A DNA stretch of 64,000 bases from Nissolia schottii. Its lineage: Eukaryota; Streptophyta; Magnoliopsida; Fabales; Fabaceae. Location: positions 295,762-359,761 of the forward strand of contig QANU01109800.1 of NCBI GenBank assembly GCA_003254905.1, written 5' to 3'. How positions within the stretch are numbered: the first letter of the stretch is position 1; each line of letters begins with the position of its first letter. Under the pieces are notes generated by a model. That model ran no database searches. It saw nothing but the letters and a program-made list of their open reading frames with translations, and was not told the origin of the DNA. A program made the position numbers and the translations under genes. Positions 12,204 through 25,890 of this stretch are shown here, piece after piece.

Positions 12204-13065
12204 CTAAAAGCTTGTGAAATGTTATTTAGCAACTATACTAAAGCAATGCAGGACTTATGAAGCCTTTAGGATGGGATAAAATATTAGTTACGGATGATTA
12301 ATAAACTCGTTGAGTTCATTTGAACAGATTTTTAATAAATTAAAAGGCAATTGAAACGAAAATTGTTATACTAAACAAATTAATTTCTTTCGTAATGTTT
12401 TTTTAAACAAATAAATGAGTTATAATTGCACAGTAGAAAGTAAGAAGTATTTAAAGATAATAGTTCTAAGTATAAACATTTGCCTTAACATTACTTTAAT
12501 TTAGACTGGACTGATTTGATATCACACAACTTTCATAGATCAAATTCTAAATCCTCTTAGCAACCCTCGCACAATTTTTAGAGACCAAATTAATATCAAA
12601 TGAATCTTAACATATCAAAATAAATATCTATTATTATAAGATTAAATTTGATATATTATCACTATAAATTGTTTATATACCCTGGTAATCAATCGCTTCT
12701 CGCCCCCACACACACACATATATATGTTATTTTAAAGAGAACAATAATAAAAGTAAACCATTTTTAATGATGTGTCAATTTATAATTAGGTAATTGCATA
12801 AAATTTTATATGTATCAAAATTAAGTGATATTTTTGTCAATATCTATTTTGGAAATACATATCACAAATCTATTTCGAAGCATCTTATTCAAAACCTAAT
12901 ATTTAATGTAGATAATTATGATTAGTTAAATATTTAAAATAGATAATAAATCATATTCTTTTTTGTTACTTCAAAAATTATATTACATTAGTTTTTTGAA
13001 TATTATTTACAGATAAAGTCGATAAATTGTTTAAGTTATTAAAATATAAATAATTAAGCCATTAA

Positions 13066-13140
13066 GATTATTCTAGTAACGAGAGATTTAGGTAGTATGT
13101 ATGAGTTTTAAAGTTCAAACCTTATTGCAAACAATATAAT
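13066..13140 (+). mobile_element. Degenerate SINE copy of the same family
   Basis: Its order of blocks parallels the SINE at 12.1 kb: CTAGTAACGAGAG, then ATGAGTTTTAAAGTTCAAACC (B-box-like), then an AT-rich end. No target duplication was found, so the boundaries are approximate. Confidence 0.4.
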
Positions 13141-14773
13141 TTTTGGAGTCAAAAAACAGATAAATAATTACAATGGGGACATGTTTAAATAAATATTGTT
13201 GGTTAACTAAACAAATCATTTAAATATGATTTTTATCAGAATTAATCGTAGCTTAAAACTAATTCTATATATATAAAAAGAAAAAAAATTAAAGTTAGTT
13301 TTATCTAATCTTACATATACTTTCTAAATATTTTTCATTATTATCATTCTCTTTAATTATCTACTGCTTTATCTTTTCCTAATAATTTAAAAGTTGACTA
13401 AACTAATTTTTAAACTTTTACCTTGTGGTTTAATCATGTGATGTTACAGGTAAACCTTTTGAGATAATAAATATGAGAATCAATTATTTTTGAGTTCTAC
13501 ATTAGTATTATATTATTATATTATTAATATTAGTATTATTATAGAAAACTGAGCTCCTCAAATAATTATCAGCAATTTAAATCTTCTTAGACTGGATCGA
13601 AACATAAGTAGTGGTTTTTGTTCTTGACAGGTCGTTTACTCGATTTTGTGTAACTGAAAACCAACAGTTGAATTTTATAAATTTTCGTAATGAGAACTTT
13701 GAATGTTAAATGATTTCTATATAATTATACATCCAGAGTGACTTTTCATTAAGTGCTAACCGCATGGCTCTTAAAAACTAAACAGTGTTTTTAAAAGAAA
13801 ACTTATAATAATATTATATGTCATTTATTTAAGAAGACTATACATTTAAAGAGAAGAAATCTCGCCGTATTATTGCCATTAACCAAGAGAAAGAAAAAAA
13901 AAAATGGGAATATTTTCGCTGCGTTATTTTAGTATGCTACCTGATTAAAACAATAAATTAATAGGTATGTGGGATCCATCCCCTACTCAAAATTGAAAAG
14001 TATTAGCAGACTTTTGTGTAGCGATGGGTGAATATGAAGATGGTGGAAATAAAAATGTTTAAGAAAAAAATATAAACATAAAATTTTAAATTATTTTTAT
14101 TTTAAAATAAATTTTTAACTAAATTTTGTACATTTGAAAAAATACAAAAAATATATTTATTTGCACCTCTAAAAACATAAAAATGCAAAGGACGAGTTTT
14201 TTGTTGTTTTTGCGTCTTCAAACACTACTAAAATACTATGCGTCGGTTAAGCCATATTTTTAATATTTTAAATATAAGTTTTAAAGTATTTTAAATTTTA
14301 AATAAATTTTAAAATATTGTTCAATTTCAAATAATATTTTGTAAGCTAGAATGGAAGATAAAGAATTACCAAAAAATTAGAAAAATAATTTAGGAATTGG
14401 GTATCAAAGAATTAGTTACCAACCACAATCTCCTATATATCTACTAATAGATATATAATAGAAGTTAATAAATTAATTCAATTCCTTTCTTCTTATTTTG
14501 CTCCTACAATTGTCAAAGTCAATATTCTTAATTTTTCTAAAAAAATAATTATACATATTTATTAGAAAGATATAACACAAAATAATAAATCCCCGTCGAA
14601 TTTGGATTGTCAAGATAATGCTACCCCATTCTGATAGTTTTTTTTTTAAATGCTTGCACAAATTATTATCTTAAAAAAAATTGAAAAAGGTTACTTTCCA
14701 ATATATAAATTTTTAATTTCAAACCGAATCCTATAAAATCTCAGGTGATATCAATCCCCGTTTTTATCATTCA

Positions 14774-14801
14774 CCCCCTCCCTCTCTCTCTCTCTCTCTC
14801 T
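14774..14801 (+). repeat. CT microsatellite in the Pumilio 5' leader
   Basis: A run of CT dinucleotides lies about 50 nt upstream of the ATG. Pyrimidine-rich repeats are common in plant 5' leaders and core promoters; any regulatory role here is inferred. Confidence 0.6.
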
Positions 14802-14850
14802 CTGTGTATTCGGCACTATATCTCTCCCCAGTCACTCTCCGTTCCCTCCA

Positions 14851-17800
14851 ATGGCGAACGGCAATGATTCCTCTCCTCCTCTGTCCCCTAATCGCCAGCA
14901 TCACCACCATCATCCCTATCCCTTCATGCTTATCCAGGACCACCAGAACCCTCTTCCACCAAGAAACCCGCAAGAAACCCCTCATTACAATCCCTTTCCT
15001 CCAAGAGCCTCTCAAGAATCTCAACAACAACAACAACAACAACCACCTCCGCTACGGCTGAACGCCGCTCCTCGACTGGAAGACCTCCAGCACGCCATGG
15101 CAGGACTCAGCCTCTCGCAGCAGTTGCCGCGGTCGTTATTCTCAAACCCTTACAGCACCGTTTCTCCCTATTTCTCGACGCCGGAGGAACTTCGCGAGCA
15201 CGAGAGCTACCGATTGATGCTCGACAACTTCTGGATGCGATTGGCTGCTACCGTAACGGATTCTGTTTTGCCACGTCAGCGGCATCGTAACAGCTTCGGC
15301 TCGACGCTCGAGGGAATGAGGGGGAAGATCGCCTCCGTGGCGAGGGACCACTGTGGCTGCCGGTTCTTGCAGATGAAGATCGACGGCGGGACGCCGGAGG
15401 AGATTGGCCTGATCCTCTCGGAGATCAAGGATCACGTGCACGAGCTCATGACGAACAAGTTTGGCAACTACCTGATCCAGAAGATCTTCGAGGCCAGCAC
15501 CATCGGCACCGGAACGATCGATAGGGTCCTTTGCTGGATCGTCCTCGACGAGCAGAAGCTCAAGCAAGTCTGCACCAATGAACACGGGTATACACCACTC
15601 CATTCGGTTAATTTTTTTAATTTATTTAGATATAATATAATATCATTCTTGAAATAATATTTTTGTCGAGATTATTTAACGATGATGCCGTGCAGGACTA
15701 GGGCTGTTCAGAAAATGCTGGAGAATCTGAGGAGCAGGGTGCAGGTTTCTACGGCTGTGTGTATGCTGAGGCGTATCGCTGTCCCGTTGATGAAGAATGT
15801 TAATGGCGGTTATGTCATTCAGCAGTGCGTGCAACTCTTCCCAGTCGCGTGTAAACAGGTAATGCACGCTTACTCCCTTAATCTAATTATTATCATGCTT
15901 ATTTTTATTACATGTATGTGTATATTAGTGTGATTAATTTGATGATCGTTCGTTCTAATTACATTTTCAATAAAATTCGTGTTAACATGTATAGCTAGAA
16001 TGGTCACAAGGTAGCAAAACCTGTAGCTGGTATTTAGTCTACATTATAGGGATGTTTCAAGTAACCTAGGGTATGTTTCCTTTAAATATTGATTGGAGGT
16101 GAATTTTAACCTTTCTACTAAGTGACACTTTAGGGTTTCTGTTAGAGAGATGAGTACCACAAATAATGTTGAAAATTTTAATCATAAATAATATATAAAT
16201 AAGAAATATAAATGATCTCCAAATAATTACATCAATGCATAATACCAACATCGATCTATTGAACAAATAGAGAACAAGAACTCAATATAAAATTAAATAG
16301 ACAACATACAAGGATTTGTAAAATTTCCTAGACAAGAAAAGCCATGATGCAAGTGACGAGATTTTGTGTGTTAACAAACTCTTCTTTAAGAGTGAACCAC
16401 GCTACTCTCTCTATATAAACTTGATAGAGACTGTAGCAGAAAATTCCTTAGCTACTAAATAGTTGCACCACAAAAATAAGGAACATTGGATAAATAGAAA
16501 AGGTCCTCTAAAAGAAATTTCCTATTCAGACAACGAATTGATTGATGTCACTATTCAATCAATAAAATATAAAATAATATTTATTTTTATTTTAATGATT
16601 TAATAGTGAGATTTTTTTACTTTATCTTTAAAAGTGAGATCTATTTTTACTTCTTGACTCAAAGGTATAAAAGACACTAACTTCCTTCCGTTGAATTTGA
16701 GACAACAAGCACCGTCCCAAACTATTTAATTTCTTAAGAATAAGAATGAGGTGTAGGTCTATTCTCCGTGAATTCCTTTCTCTTTCTATCGGTTGTTAAA
16801 CTCTTTAATAAGAAAATATAAGTTATTTATAGGCTCATTTTTTCCTGGTTCCCTCAATTTTATGTCATCCGAAGACACTCTTAAGTGTACTGTCTCATAA
16901 GTAAATTAACAAGAGAAAAATTTGCGTATTGAATATATCAGAATAAAGCTTTTGTGATTTTCTAAAGTTTCCTGAATTGATGAAAAAAAAATGTTGATGT
17001 AATTTATAAGCAATTGTTTTCATGCATGACTGTTTGGGTTAATTATTAGAGTAAGATTTTCTATGTCTCTCAGAATACCTTCGATAGCTTGTTATGTTTT
17101 CCTAAATAAGTTCTTTGGGCTCTAACATAGTTCATTGAAACCTTCCTTCCAGGCTATTTTGGATGAAGTAGCAAAGAATTGTGTAGATGTTGCAACCGAT
17201 AAAAATGGATGTTCGGTTGTTCAAAAATGTTTGGAGATGGCTCAAGGAGAGGCTATACGGTTGCTAGTCGAAGAAATAATCTTAAATGCTGCAATCCTAT
17301 CCAAAGATCCATACGGGTTAGAATTAATCAACTATTGAGCGTCAAGTTAGATTTTATTGTTTATAGTTTAATTGCAACTATATTTTAATGGAACACATTC
17401 TCACATGCCTCTATTTCTCAGTTCATGCTGACTTTTAAAAGTTTGGTCATCAACATATTTTTGAAGTTATTAATAAATAATTGTAAATTACTATTACAAG
17501 TTATTGCTACGTTGATTTTCTCTTTTAATACAATGACATGTCTTAGAACAAAGTATACATTAAGAAGAATGATCATCAATTTTCTTTAAACTTTTGACCT
17601 TCAAAATTTATATGCTTTTGAGTTTTAATGTTCCTTGGTTTCTAAACTTCAATTTCTGTGTGTCTATAGAAACTACGTGGTGCAGTTTGTATTAACGAAG
17701 ATGGGTACGATGATGCCAGCTATAATTTCATTGATGGTATCACAGCTTCGTGGTAAATATGTTGATCTATCTATGAACAAGCATGCTAGCCATGTCATAG

Positions 17801-18176
17801 AAAATCTCTTGCAATCATCTGATGAGATGGATAATGCCACCATAGTTCTGGAGATAGCGGACAGCCGTGAGCTTTTAAAATTGCTTCAAGATTCTTATGG
17901 AAATTATGTTGCTCAGAAAGCATTGCAGTTTTCGACGGTAGGATACTACTCTAGATAATATATCTTTTTTTTTGGGGTCAAATTATGTTAGATTATTCCC
18001 CAAAATAAGTAACATTCTTAAATACACGCTCATTTTTTTTTTGTTTGTATGTATTGCAGGGCCATGTGTATAAAAGGCTTGTGAATAATATTGTGGCACA
18101 CCATACAAGTTTGCGTAACCATCCTTTCGGGAAAAAGGTGCTTCAATCTATCAAAAATTTTAAAAACCCTGAATAA
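14851..18176 (+). CDS. Pumilio/PUF RNA-binding protein (APUM9-12-like)
   Basis: Five exons join in frame: 14851-15587, 15696-15858, 17153-17316, 17670-17937 and 18060-18176, giving 482 residues. The N-terminal ~100 residues are low complexity, with a His run (from CACCACCATCAT) and a Gln run from a CAA repeat. The C-terminal ~350 residues hold eight PUF repeats with cores GCRFLQ, GNYLIQ, GTRAVQ, GGYVIQ, GCSVVQ, GNYVVQ, ASHVIE and GNYVAQ, then a cap helix with GKKVLQ. PUF proteins bind UGUA-type sites in mRNA 3' UTRs and usually repress translation or speed decay in the cytoplasm. The 1.29-kb second intron is the main size feature. Exon junctions fall inside repeats 3 and 6 at GG|G or GG|A codons. 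The shortened N-terminus fits the small plant PUF group around Arabidopsis APUM12. Confidence 0.92.
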
Positions 18177-18908
18177 GGGATGGATCTGTAGTGTATGACA
18201 TGTAATTTTGTTGTGGCGGAGTAGCGTAATTATGATATTTTAGTTAATGTGTTGTTTAACATTAGTTTTAATACACTACCAAGGATTACTTTATATATAT
18301 ATATATATGCTATCAAAATTAAACTAATGTTTTAGGTATGATTTAAATTGTTGTTTTGTGTCTGAATTGTGGTTGGGAGACAAGATTGTTTTTTTATAAA
18401 ATGTTTAGGGTTAAAATTATACTCAATCCACCTCATTGCAAGTAATAGTTTCGTATTTCAGGGAGAGTTGTTTTTCCATTTCAAGCGTGCCAAAAGGGCA
18501 CCTCAGTAATTTTAGACACAATGTAATCGTTTCATATGTCAGTCCAACTTGACGCATGCAACAGTTGCATTTCTGCAAAAGATAAAACTTCCTTCTTCTT
18601 TTTTCTTTTAATTTTGAACATATAGAAAATATTTGTTATTAAAACATTAACTCATCTCGTTGCGTGCACTTGCTCTACTACTATATATTTTTAAGGTGAG
18701 ACAAGATTAATTTTAAGCGTGGAAACTGGTAGTTTGAAAGCAAAGGTCAGGATTTTCGAATGTTTATTTGCCAACTCGTAAGAGTATGAATCTCCTTCGA
18801 ATGATCCAAATTCTAGTTAGAACCTACATAGCAATGGCTGTTGCGGGTAGAGATCGATGGTGTTATATAGCATTTTGAATGCCTCTATTTCTGTTAGTTG
18901 CATCTTGA
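18177..18908. other. Pumilio 3' flank and spacer
   Basis: Probably includes the Pumilio 3' UTR. It contains a short TA microsatellite at about 18292-18308. No further gene seen. Confidence 0.45.
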
Positions 18909-20446
<1,538 letters not shown>

Positions 20447-21341
20447 TTTTTGCAAAATTATTTTTTGAATTTTTGTAGTTTACCTAAGAATATTGAATTC
20501 TCCGTCCACCATGTGCTAACATAACACATATACGGATATTTACTTAGATTTTAATTAAACAAATTAGGGAAAAAATTAAAAAAAAATTGTTCGCAATTCG
20601 CCAACGCATTTGGCGAATCTCAAGTGAATTCGCCAGCACGGTTGGCAAATCTCAACCCGCCGTGCCAACTCAGCAAAAACCGTGGTAGTCCTATAATATG
20701 TTTTCAGACAAGAGTATTTCGGTAATATGTTACTATTGCAGGAGTAATACAGGAAAAAATTCCTTGTTATGATTTCTCAGCTCGCCCTTCATGTCACGTG
20801 TTCCTGTTAGCTGCAACATTTGCAGCAATACAATAACAAGGGATTAATACCAACTTAATCTCTAAAAAATGTCATAGTAAACAATATCAAAAAATAAAAA
20901 TGTCCAACTTTAATTCTTGAAAGCCTCAACATAATCCTTAAAATTTCAAAACATTACTCTCGTTAAGCCCTGAAATTTCAAAAAAAAATTGCCAACAAAA
21001 AAATCAACCTAAAAATTTTAGGCACTACTTAAGACAATGAGGCATTTTTTCAGGTGGTCATTTAACCCCAATTGCAATACAACTCACAACGATCAGTATC
21101 AACAGTACAATCGGAAATATCTCAACAATATTTCAGCAAAAAGGGATGATTTCAACATAAGTATGAGCCTCTAAACCCCATACACAAGCCTCTGGGCCCC
21201 ATAAATACTACACAACATAGACACGCCAAGGTGGTGGTGGTGGCGGCGGCAGCAATGAAACTAAGTTGAAAGTGTAACCCAGGTGGCTCAATGCTCCAAG
21301 GAAAGCAATGCAAATAAAACTCATCAGTAAAAAAATGCAAC
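20447..21341. other. Spacer and 3' UTR side of the TXNDC9-like gene
   Basis: AT-rich sequence that probably includes the 3' UTR of the minus-strand gene ending at 21342. Around 20596-20665 there is a hairpin-prone motif cluster built on TTGGCGAATCTCAA. No gene recognised. Confidence 0.45.
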
Positions 21342-22805
21342 TCATTCTGATTCTGATGAGTCTGCATTTGAGCTCTGCCGAACACTTCTCTTGGTTTGCA
21401 CACTCGATCTTGCATGATTAAGTGATGATTCACCCTCAAAAAAGATGACTTGAGCTTTAGCCAATCTTTCTTCTAGTTCCTCTGTGCTAAACTCATCAGT
21501 CCCACCAAGTTCATCAAACCCCACCTATACACATACACCATTATCAAACAATTGAAGGTGTCATCTGGAATGAATAGAGTGGCAAAACCACTTAAAAAAT
21601 AAAAATTCTGGCGTCATACATCACCAAGAGCCTTCAAATACATACCACATAATCATCTACTTTGGCATTCTTTATGAGAGCAATAGTTGGAAGAACAACG
21701 ATCTTGAGCTTCTCAGCCAAAAATGGGCTTTTTTCAGCATTAATTTTCACAATCCGTGTCTCGATATGCTGCTTGGCCAATATGCTTAAATGCTTGTCCA
21801 CAACCTGCAAATGAACTTTGCACATGAATTACTTCTCCAACATTTTTTACCGGGAGAGAGAAAGAGGAAAGACCAAGAAACAAAAGGCTATGAATCAATA
21901 CGAGCCCAATGTTATTGTGACAATCTGCTTTTAATGTCACTGAGCAACCATATGTAAAAGCTTTCTGAAACCATACAATTCAGCTTCTACAATGAATTAT
22001 AAACTAGAACTAAAAAATTCAGCTTCTACAGTGATTCAAACAGAGTTTTTAAATTTTAATTATAGGGAAGGAACCTCTTCAGCACCATCAAGGCGACATA
22101 TACCATCTGCCTTGCTTTCTGCGCTTATCTTCATTCAGGAATAAATTAAATATATAAATAAATAAAACTCAGCACAAAACTCATGATTGTTTTATTTTTA
22201 TTTTCCAAAAACTGCTACCTTCTTTACTTCTCACAATCTCCTCAGAACCAACGTGATCGTAATTAGCATTCAATTTCACATTTGTCATCCAAATCATTTG
22301 ATATGCTTATTTGAAAAATCAAACAAAATTATACAGAGAAGCAAACCTCGTCTTCCAGAGCTAAGAAAACCTAACGCACCACGATCTTTCTTAGTTTCGA
22401 CGTGCAATATCACGATTAGCATTCAATTTCGCATAATTTGTCCAAATCCTAATAATTTGAAGAAGATAAAAGCATTGATATGCAGTGAAAAGCATGAAAT
22501 CGTACCTTACAGGGCCAATTCTCGCGGAAGAAATGGCAGACAACGCGTTCGCTGGCCTTGACGATGGAGAAGAAGTCCTTCTCGGAAGGAATCTCGGTGT
22601 AATCGCCGTGACCGAGGGAGATCCAACGGCTGCGCTTCTCCGCCATCTTCTTCATCTGCTGGAGGCGGCGCTCCCTGAGGGCTTCGAGATCCTCGGCGTC
22701 GAGGCGTTCGAGGGCGGCGATCTCGTCGTCGATCTTGTCCTCGACGGCCTGCGCCACCGTGAGAACTTGCTTCTCAATCACCTCTTCGATCTTAGACCTG
22801 TCCAT
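21342..22805 (-). CDS. Thioredoxin domain-containing protein 9 homolog (phosducin-like)
   Basis: Three exons on the minus strand join in frame: 22805-22506, 21804-21646 and 21524-21342, giving 213 residues. The N-terminal half is a charged helix (KIDDEIAALERLDAEDLEAL, then RERRLQQMKKMAEK). A thioredoxin-like fold follows (FSIVKASERVVCHFFRENWP, then HIETRIVKINAEKSPFLAEK and KIVVLPTIALIKNAKVDDYV). The usual WCxxC site is reduced to WPCK with one cysteine, as in the TXNDC9/PLP3 group, so redox catalysis is unlikely. Family members act with the cytosolic chaperonin CCT in folding tubulin and actin; Arabidopsis relatives are linked to microtubules. The C-terminus is Ser/Glu-rich. A CT-rich leader lies just upstream of the ATG. 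Confidence 0.93.
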
Positions 22806-25288
22806 CTTCTCCTTCTTCTTCTACTTTCAGATCTCAACCCCCCTCTCTCTCTCTCTCTCCCTCTTCCCGCACTTCAAATTTCAATTCTCAATTCTCAATT
22901 CTCAATTCTCAACACGATGGAGAGAATTGGAGATAAAAACTAATACGACGCCGTTTCACATGGTTCGAGACTCAAGAGGGTCCTCTATTTATGCCTCCCA
23001 TTTTCAGTTTTATTCACCGAAAAATAATATTGACGTTGCAACAGAGCGCAATTATTTGAAAAAAATATTTTTCTATTATTTGAATGTGAATGTAATTAGA
23101 GTTTAACTACTATCTAAGACATTACAAAAAAACCAAAAAAAAAAAACAAAAATGACTGTCTACCGAAAGTGTAAACGTATACTTTTTAAGCAGTAAAAAA
23201 ATAATTAATTATTTTATATGATTAGATGATAATATAAAAATGTTTTACACCATGTGAGTAATAAACTCATGTAAATATTACCAAAAAATTAATTGTGGCC
23301 TAATCATTAAATATGGACACTAATTTATAAAGGATATTAGTATGAGTTTTTGCTAATGAATATCCTAAGGACATTGGTTAAGAAAATTAAATTAAAAAAA
23401 TTTAAATTTTATAAAACATTGAATATTGTTAAAAGTATATAGAATTCATATTTTTTTAGCACCCACAAAATTGACATTATTATTTTTTAGCACAACTTTG
23501 TTGGATCTATTCTATCATGAATCCCTATATATATGTTTATCAAAATGAAAAATCCACATATGTTGTTATTTTTTTAAATTCATCTGTAATGTTGTTATTA
23601 GGCTTCATGCTCATCATTGCTAAAAAATAAAAATAAAAAATTCTCATGCTCACAAAATAAGAGTACTGAAATTTTAATGGATTTAATTGAAATATTGATA
23701 ATATAAAGAATTTTATATTATAATTCAACTAAACATCATTGCATTAATAAATATAGTTAATTATCAGAGACATTACTTAAAAGTTCATCTTATGATGAGT
23801 CTAAATTGTCAATTCATTCAAAGGGATTTGAAATGTCAAACATTTAGCTGAGGTTAGTTTTCACATTAAAACAGTTAAACTACTAACCAACCAGCAATTG
23901 TATGAATGATAAATGGGAACAAATTCTCATAAGTAAGTTTGTTTATCGTATGAGGTCAAATGCAATATATCACCATTAATTAAAAATATGAGACTTATGC
24001 ATAACACAAAAAATAAAATTAATAATAAAAAATTATATTTAATTTCAAATAACAAAAAACTTACCTAGATGATCCATTTTCACTATCTAACAACTTGATT
24101 TCCCATAAAATGAAGTTCCCGCTACACCTTTTCCAATACAAACACCGACACATGCACTATCGTTCAAATGTACCATTCAATAAATATTATTTTAATAAAA
24201 AAAATAGATCCTTTTAGTTATTTTATAGGATTTTTTTTAATAAATTAATAATAAAGTTTTTAACTATATTAAATATACTAGAAACTAATCTAAAAAATTG
24301 TAGTTAAATGAAAGAGATTCATCTTTCATGTCAAAAGTTCAATCCATGATTTTGAATATAAAACCATCTTAAATTCTTGAAACACCGGTCTCACCCTTAA
24401 TTACCAAACTTGCACCAGTAAATTCCCAGAAAATATATCAGAAACTTAAATTATTTTTTGTAATAAAAGGTTTAGTCTTGCCTCTTGGTTCCTAAAAGGA
24501 GTCCTAACGAAGAAGAAGAAAAACAACCTTAGTTCTTCAAGCAGTGCTCGTGCTATTGTAACACTTTAGGAAAACCTTGTTTTATACTGCTGTTTTTAAC
24601 CAGATGCAAAGTATTCGAATATAATAATTGTGTGGCAGCTTTACATGCATGCTAAATGACACTATCACATGGGTGCACCAACTATGTGACACATCATGGT
24701 GCTTTAGATTTTGTACTAGGAACCATACAATAGAATCTTAGGTATAGTAAGGTTTCGAATTTATTTATAAATTAAAAATAATTATATTAATCTTTAAATT
24801 TATTAAAAATTAGTTTAACTAATATTTGATAGACTTTTAATAATTTTAAAAATTAATAAAATTATTTTTATAATTTAAAAATAAACTCGACTGATATCGT
24901 TGAAAAAGAATGTGAAGATTTATCCAATGAAATTCATGAACTATCCTTTGTTTTGTTTGCAAGTTAGAAAACGACAGATCAAATCGGAGAAATGCCATAT
25001 CAACGATGTCCAATCCTTCTTTTTTAAATCTAACATCCAACAGACATTGGAATACTAACAAAAATCCAACATACTTAGGAACAAGTGACACAGTAACACC
25101 AGCAAACCCTGAACAAAACACAGACCCTCTTCCATGTAAGAACCTTGACTAATTGATAGTAGTTGATTCATTATAATTTAACTGCAATTCCTATCATTTA
25201 GTTAGGATTTCTACATTTCTCACCCATACTGATACACACATTATTTTTCTCAAAGTGGCTTGCTCTTATCTTAAATCTATCTTGAGTT
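22806..25288. other. Intergenic AT-rich DNA, no gene recognised
   Basis: The first 120 bp hold a CT-rich tract and four to five tandem copies of AATTCTC (about 22879-22913), probably in the leader or promoter of the TXNDC9-like gene. The rest is AT-rich without a supportable frame. A SINE-like patch with AAAAGTTCAATCC near 24310-24360 is too degenerate to delimit. The last few hundred bases probably include the GASA 3' UTR. Confidence 0.5.
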
Positions 25289-25787
25289 TCAAGGGCATTT
25301 GGGCTTGCCCTTTTTGTTAACCTTGTCCCTGTAGCAAGGGCATTGGTGCTTGTTCCCATAGGTCCCTGAAGGAACACACTTGCACTCTGCGCAGCATATT
25401 CCACAGTACTTCAAGCACCTATCTTTAACCCCTGCCGCAGAGCACCTCTCCGAACACTTACTGCTGCAATATGCTGCCATCAAAAGGATAGATACTCAGT
25501 GCATGTTTAGAAAACTCGTGGACACACCTCAAAATTGATTCTGATCCGTTTAAAAAGTGAAATTTTTTATTTTTGAGACTTCAGAATCGATTTTGACCCT
25601 CCCCAGACTAAAACATTGTCAATGGATTAAACCCCAAAACCAAAGAAACAAAATGCACAAATAGAGATCTCAGTTTAGGAGAGTAATGGAAGATCTTACG
25701 TGATTCTTCATAGGCAATGGCTGGCTCCACGAAAGAGGAGATTAGAAGAAGGGAACAAAGTAGCAGTGTGGCAAAGAGTAGCTTCAT
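25289..25787 (-). CDS. GASA/snakin-type gibberellin-regulated peptide
   Basis: Two minus-strand exons (25787-25700 and 25473-25289) join across a 226-bp intron to give 90 residues. The N-terminus is a signal peptide ([19 protein letters not shown], then VEPAIA), so the product is secreted. The last ~60 residues carry the GASA domain with all 12 cysteines in the family spacing: [33 protein letters not shown], then QCPCYRDK and the terminal KPKCP. The precursor is short, without the Pro-rich insert some GASA proteins have, most like snakin-1. Members are processed to cysteine-rich peptides in the cell wall, are hormone responsive, and in several plants are antimicrobial or affect cell growth. 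A TATA box lies about 100 bp upstream. Confidence 0.95.
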
Positions 25788-25882
25788 TTTGCTATGCCAA
25801 TTAAGGTGACAAAGGAGTTGTGTGTTGCCGCTTTGTGTGTGCTTCAAAGGGCTTGTGATGAGAAAGCAAAAGCCAGAGCATG

Positions 25883-25890
25883 TATTTATA
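25883..25890 (-). promoter_or_regulatory. TATA box of the GASA gene
   Basis: On the minus strand this reads TATAAATA, about 96 nt upstream of the GASA ATG. That places transcription start roughly 60-70 nt before the ATG if plant spacing holds. Confidence 0.6.

Larger units (their letters stand above)
11985..14850. other. Intergenic AT-rich DNA between the PPR and Pumilio genes
   Basis: Nearly 3 kb with no convincing coding frame. It holds two SINE-like insertions (12112-12203 and about 13066-13140), a CA/TA microsatellite near 12707-12726, a TTA/ATT-rich patch near 13503-13545 and, just before the Pumilio start, a long CT repeat. Confidence 0.55.

Noticed and set aside
15142-15603. 153-codon minus-strand ORF
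   Set aside because: It lies opposite GC-rich Pumilio exon 1, whose PUF repeats are unmistakable on the plus strand.
22485-22943. 152-codon plus-strand ORF
   Set aside because: It is the antisense of exon 1 of the TXNDC9-like gene.
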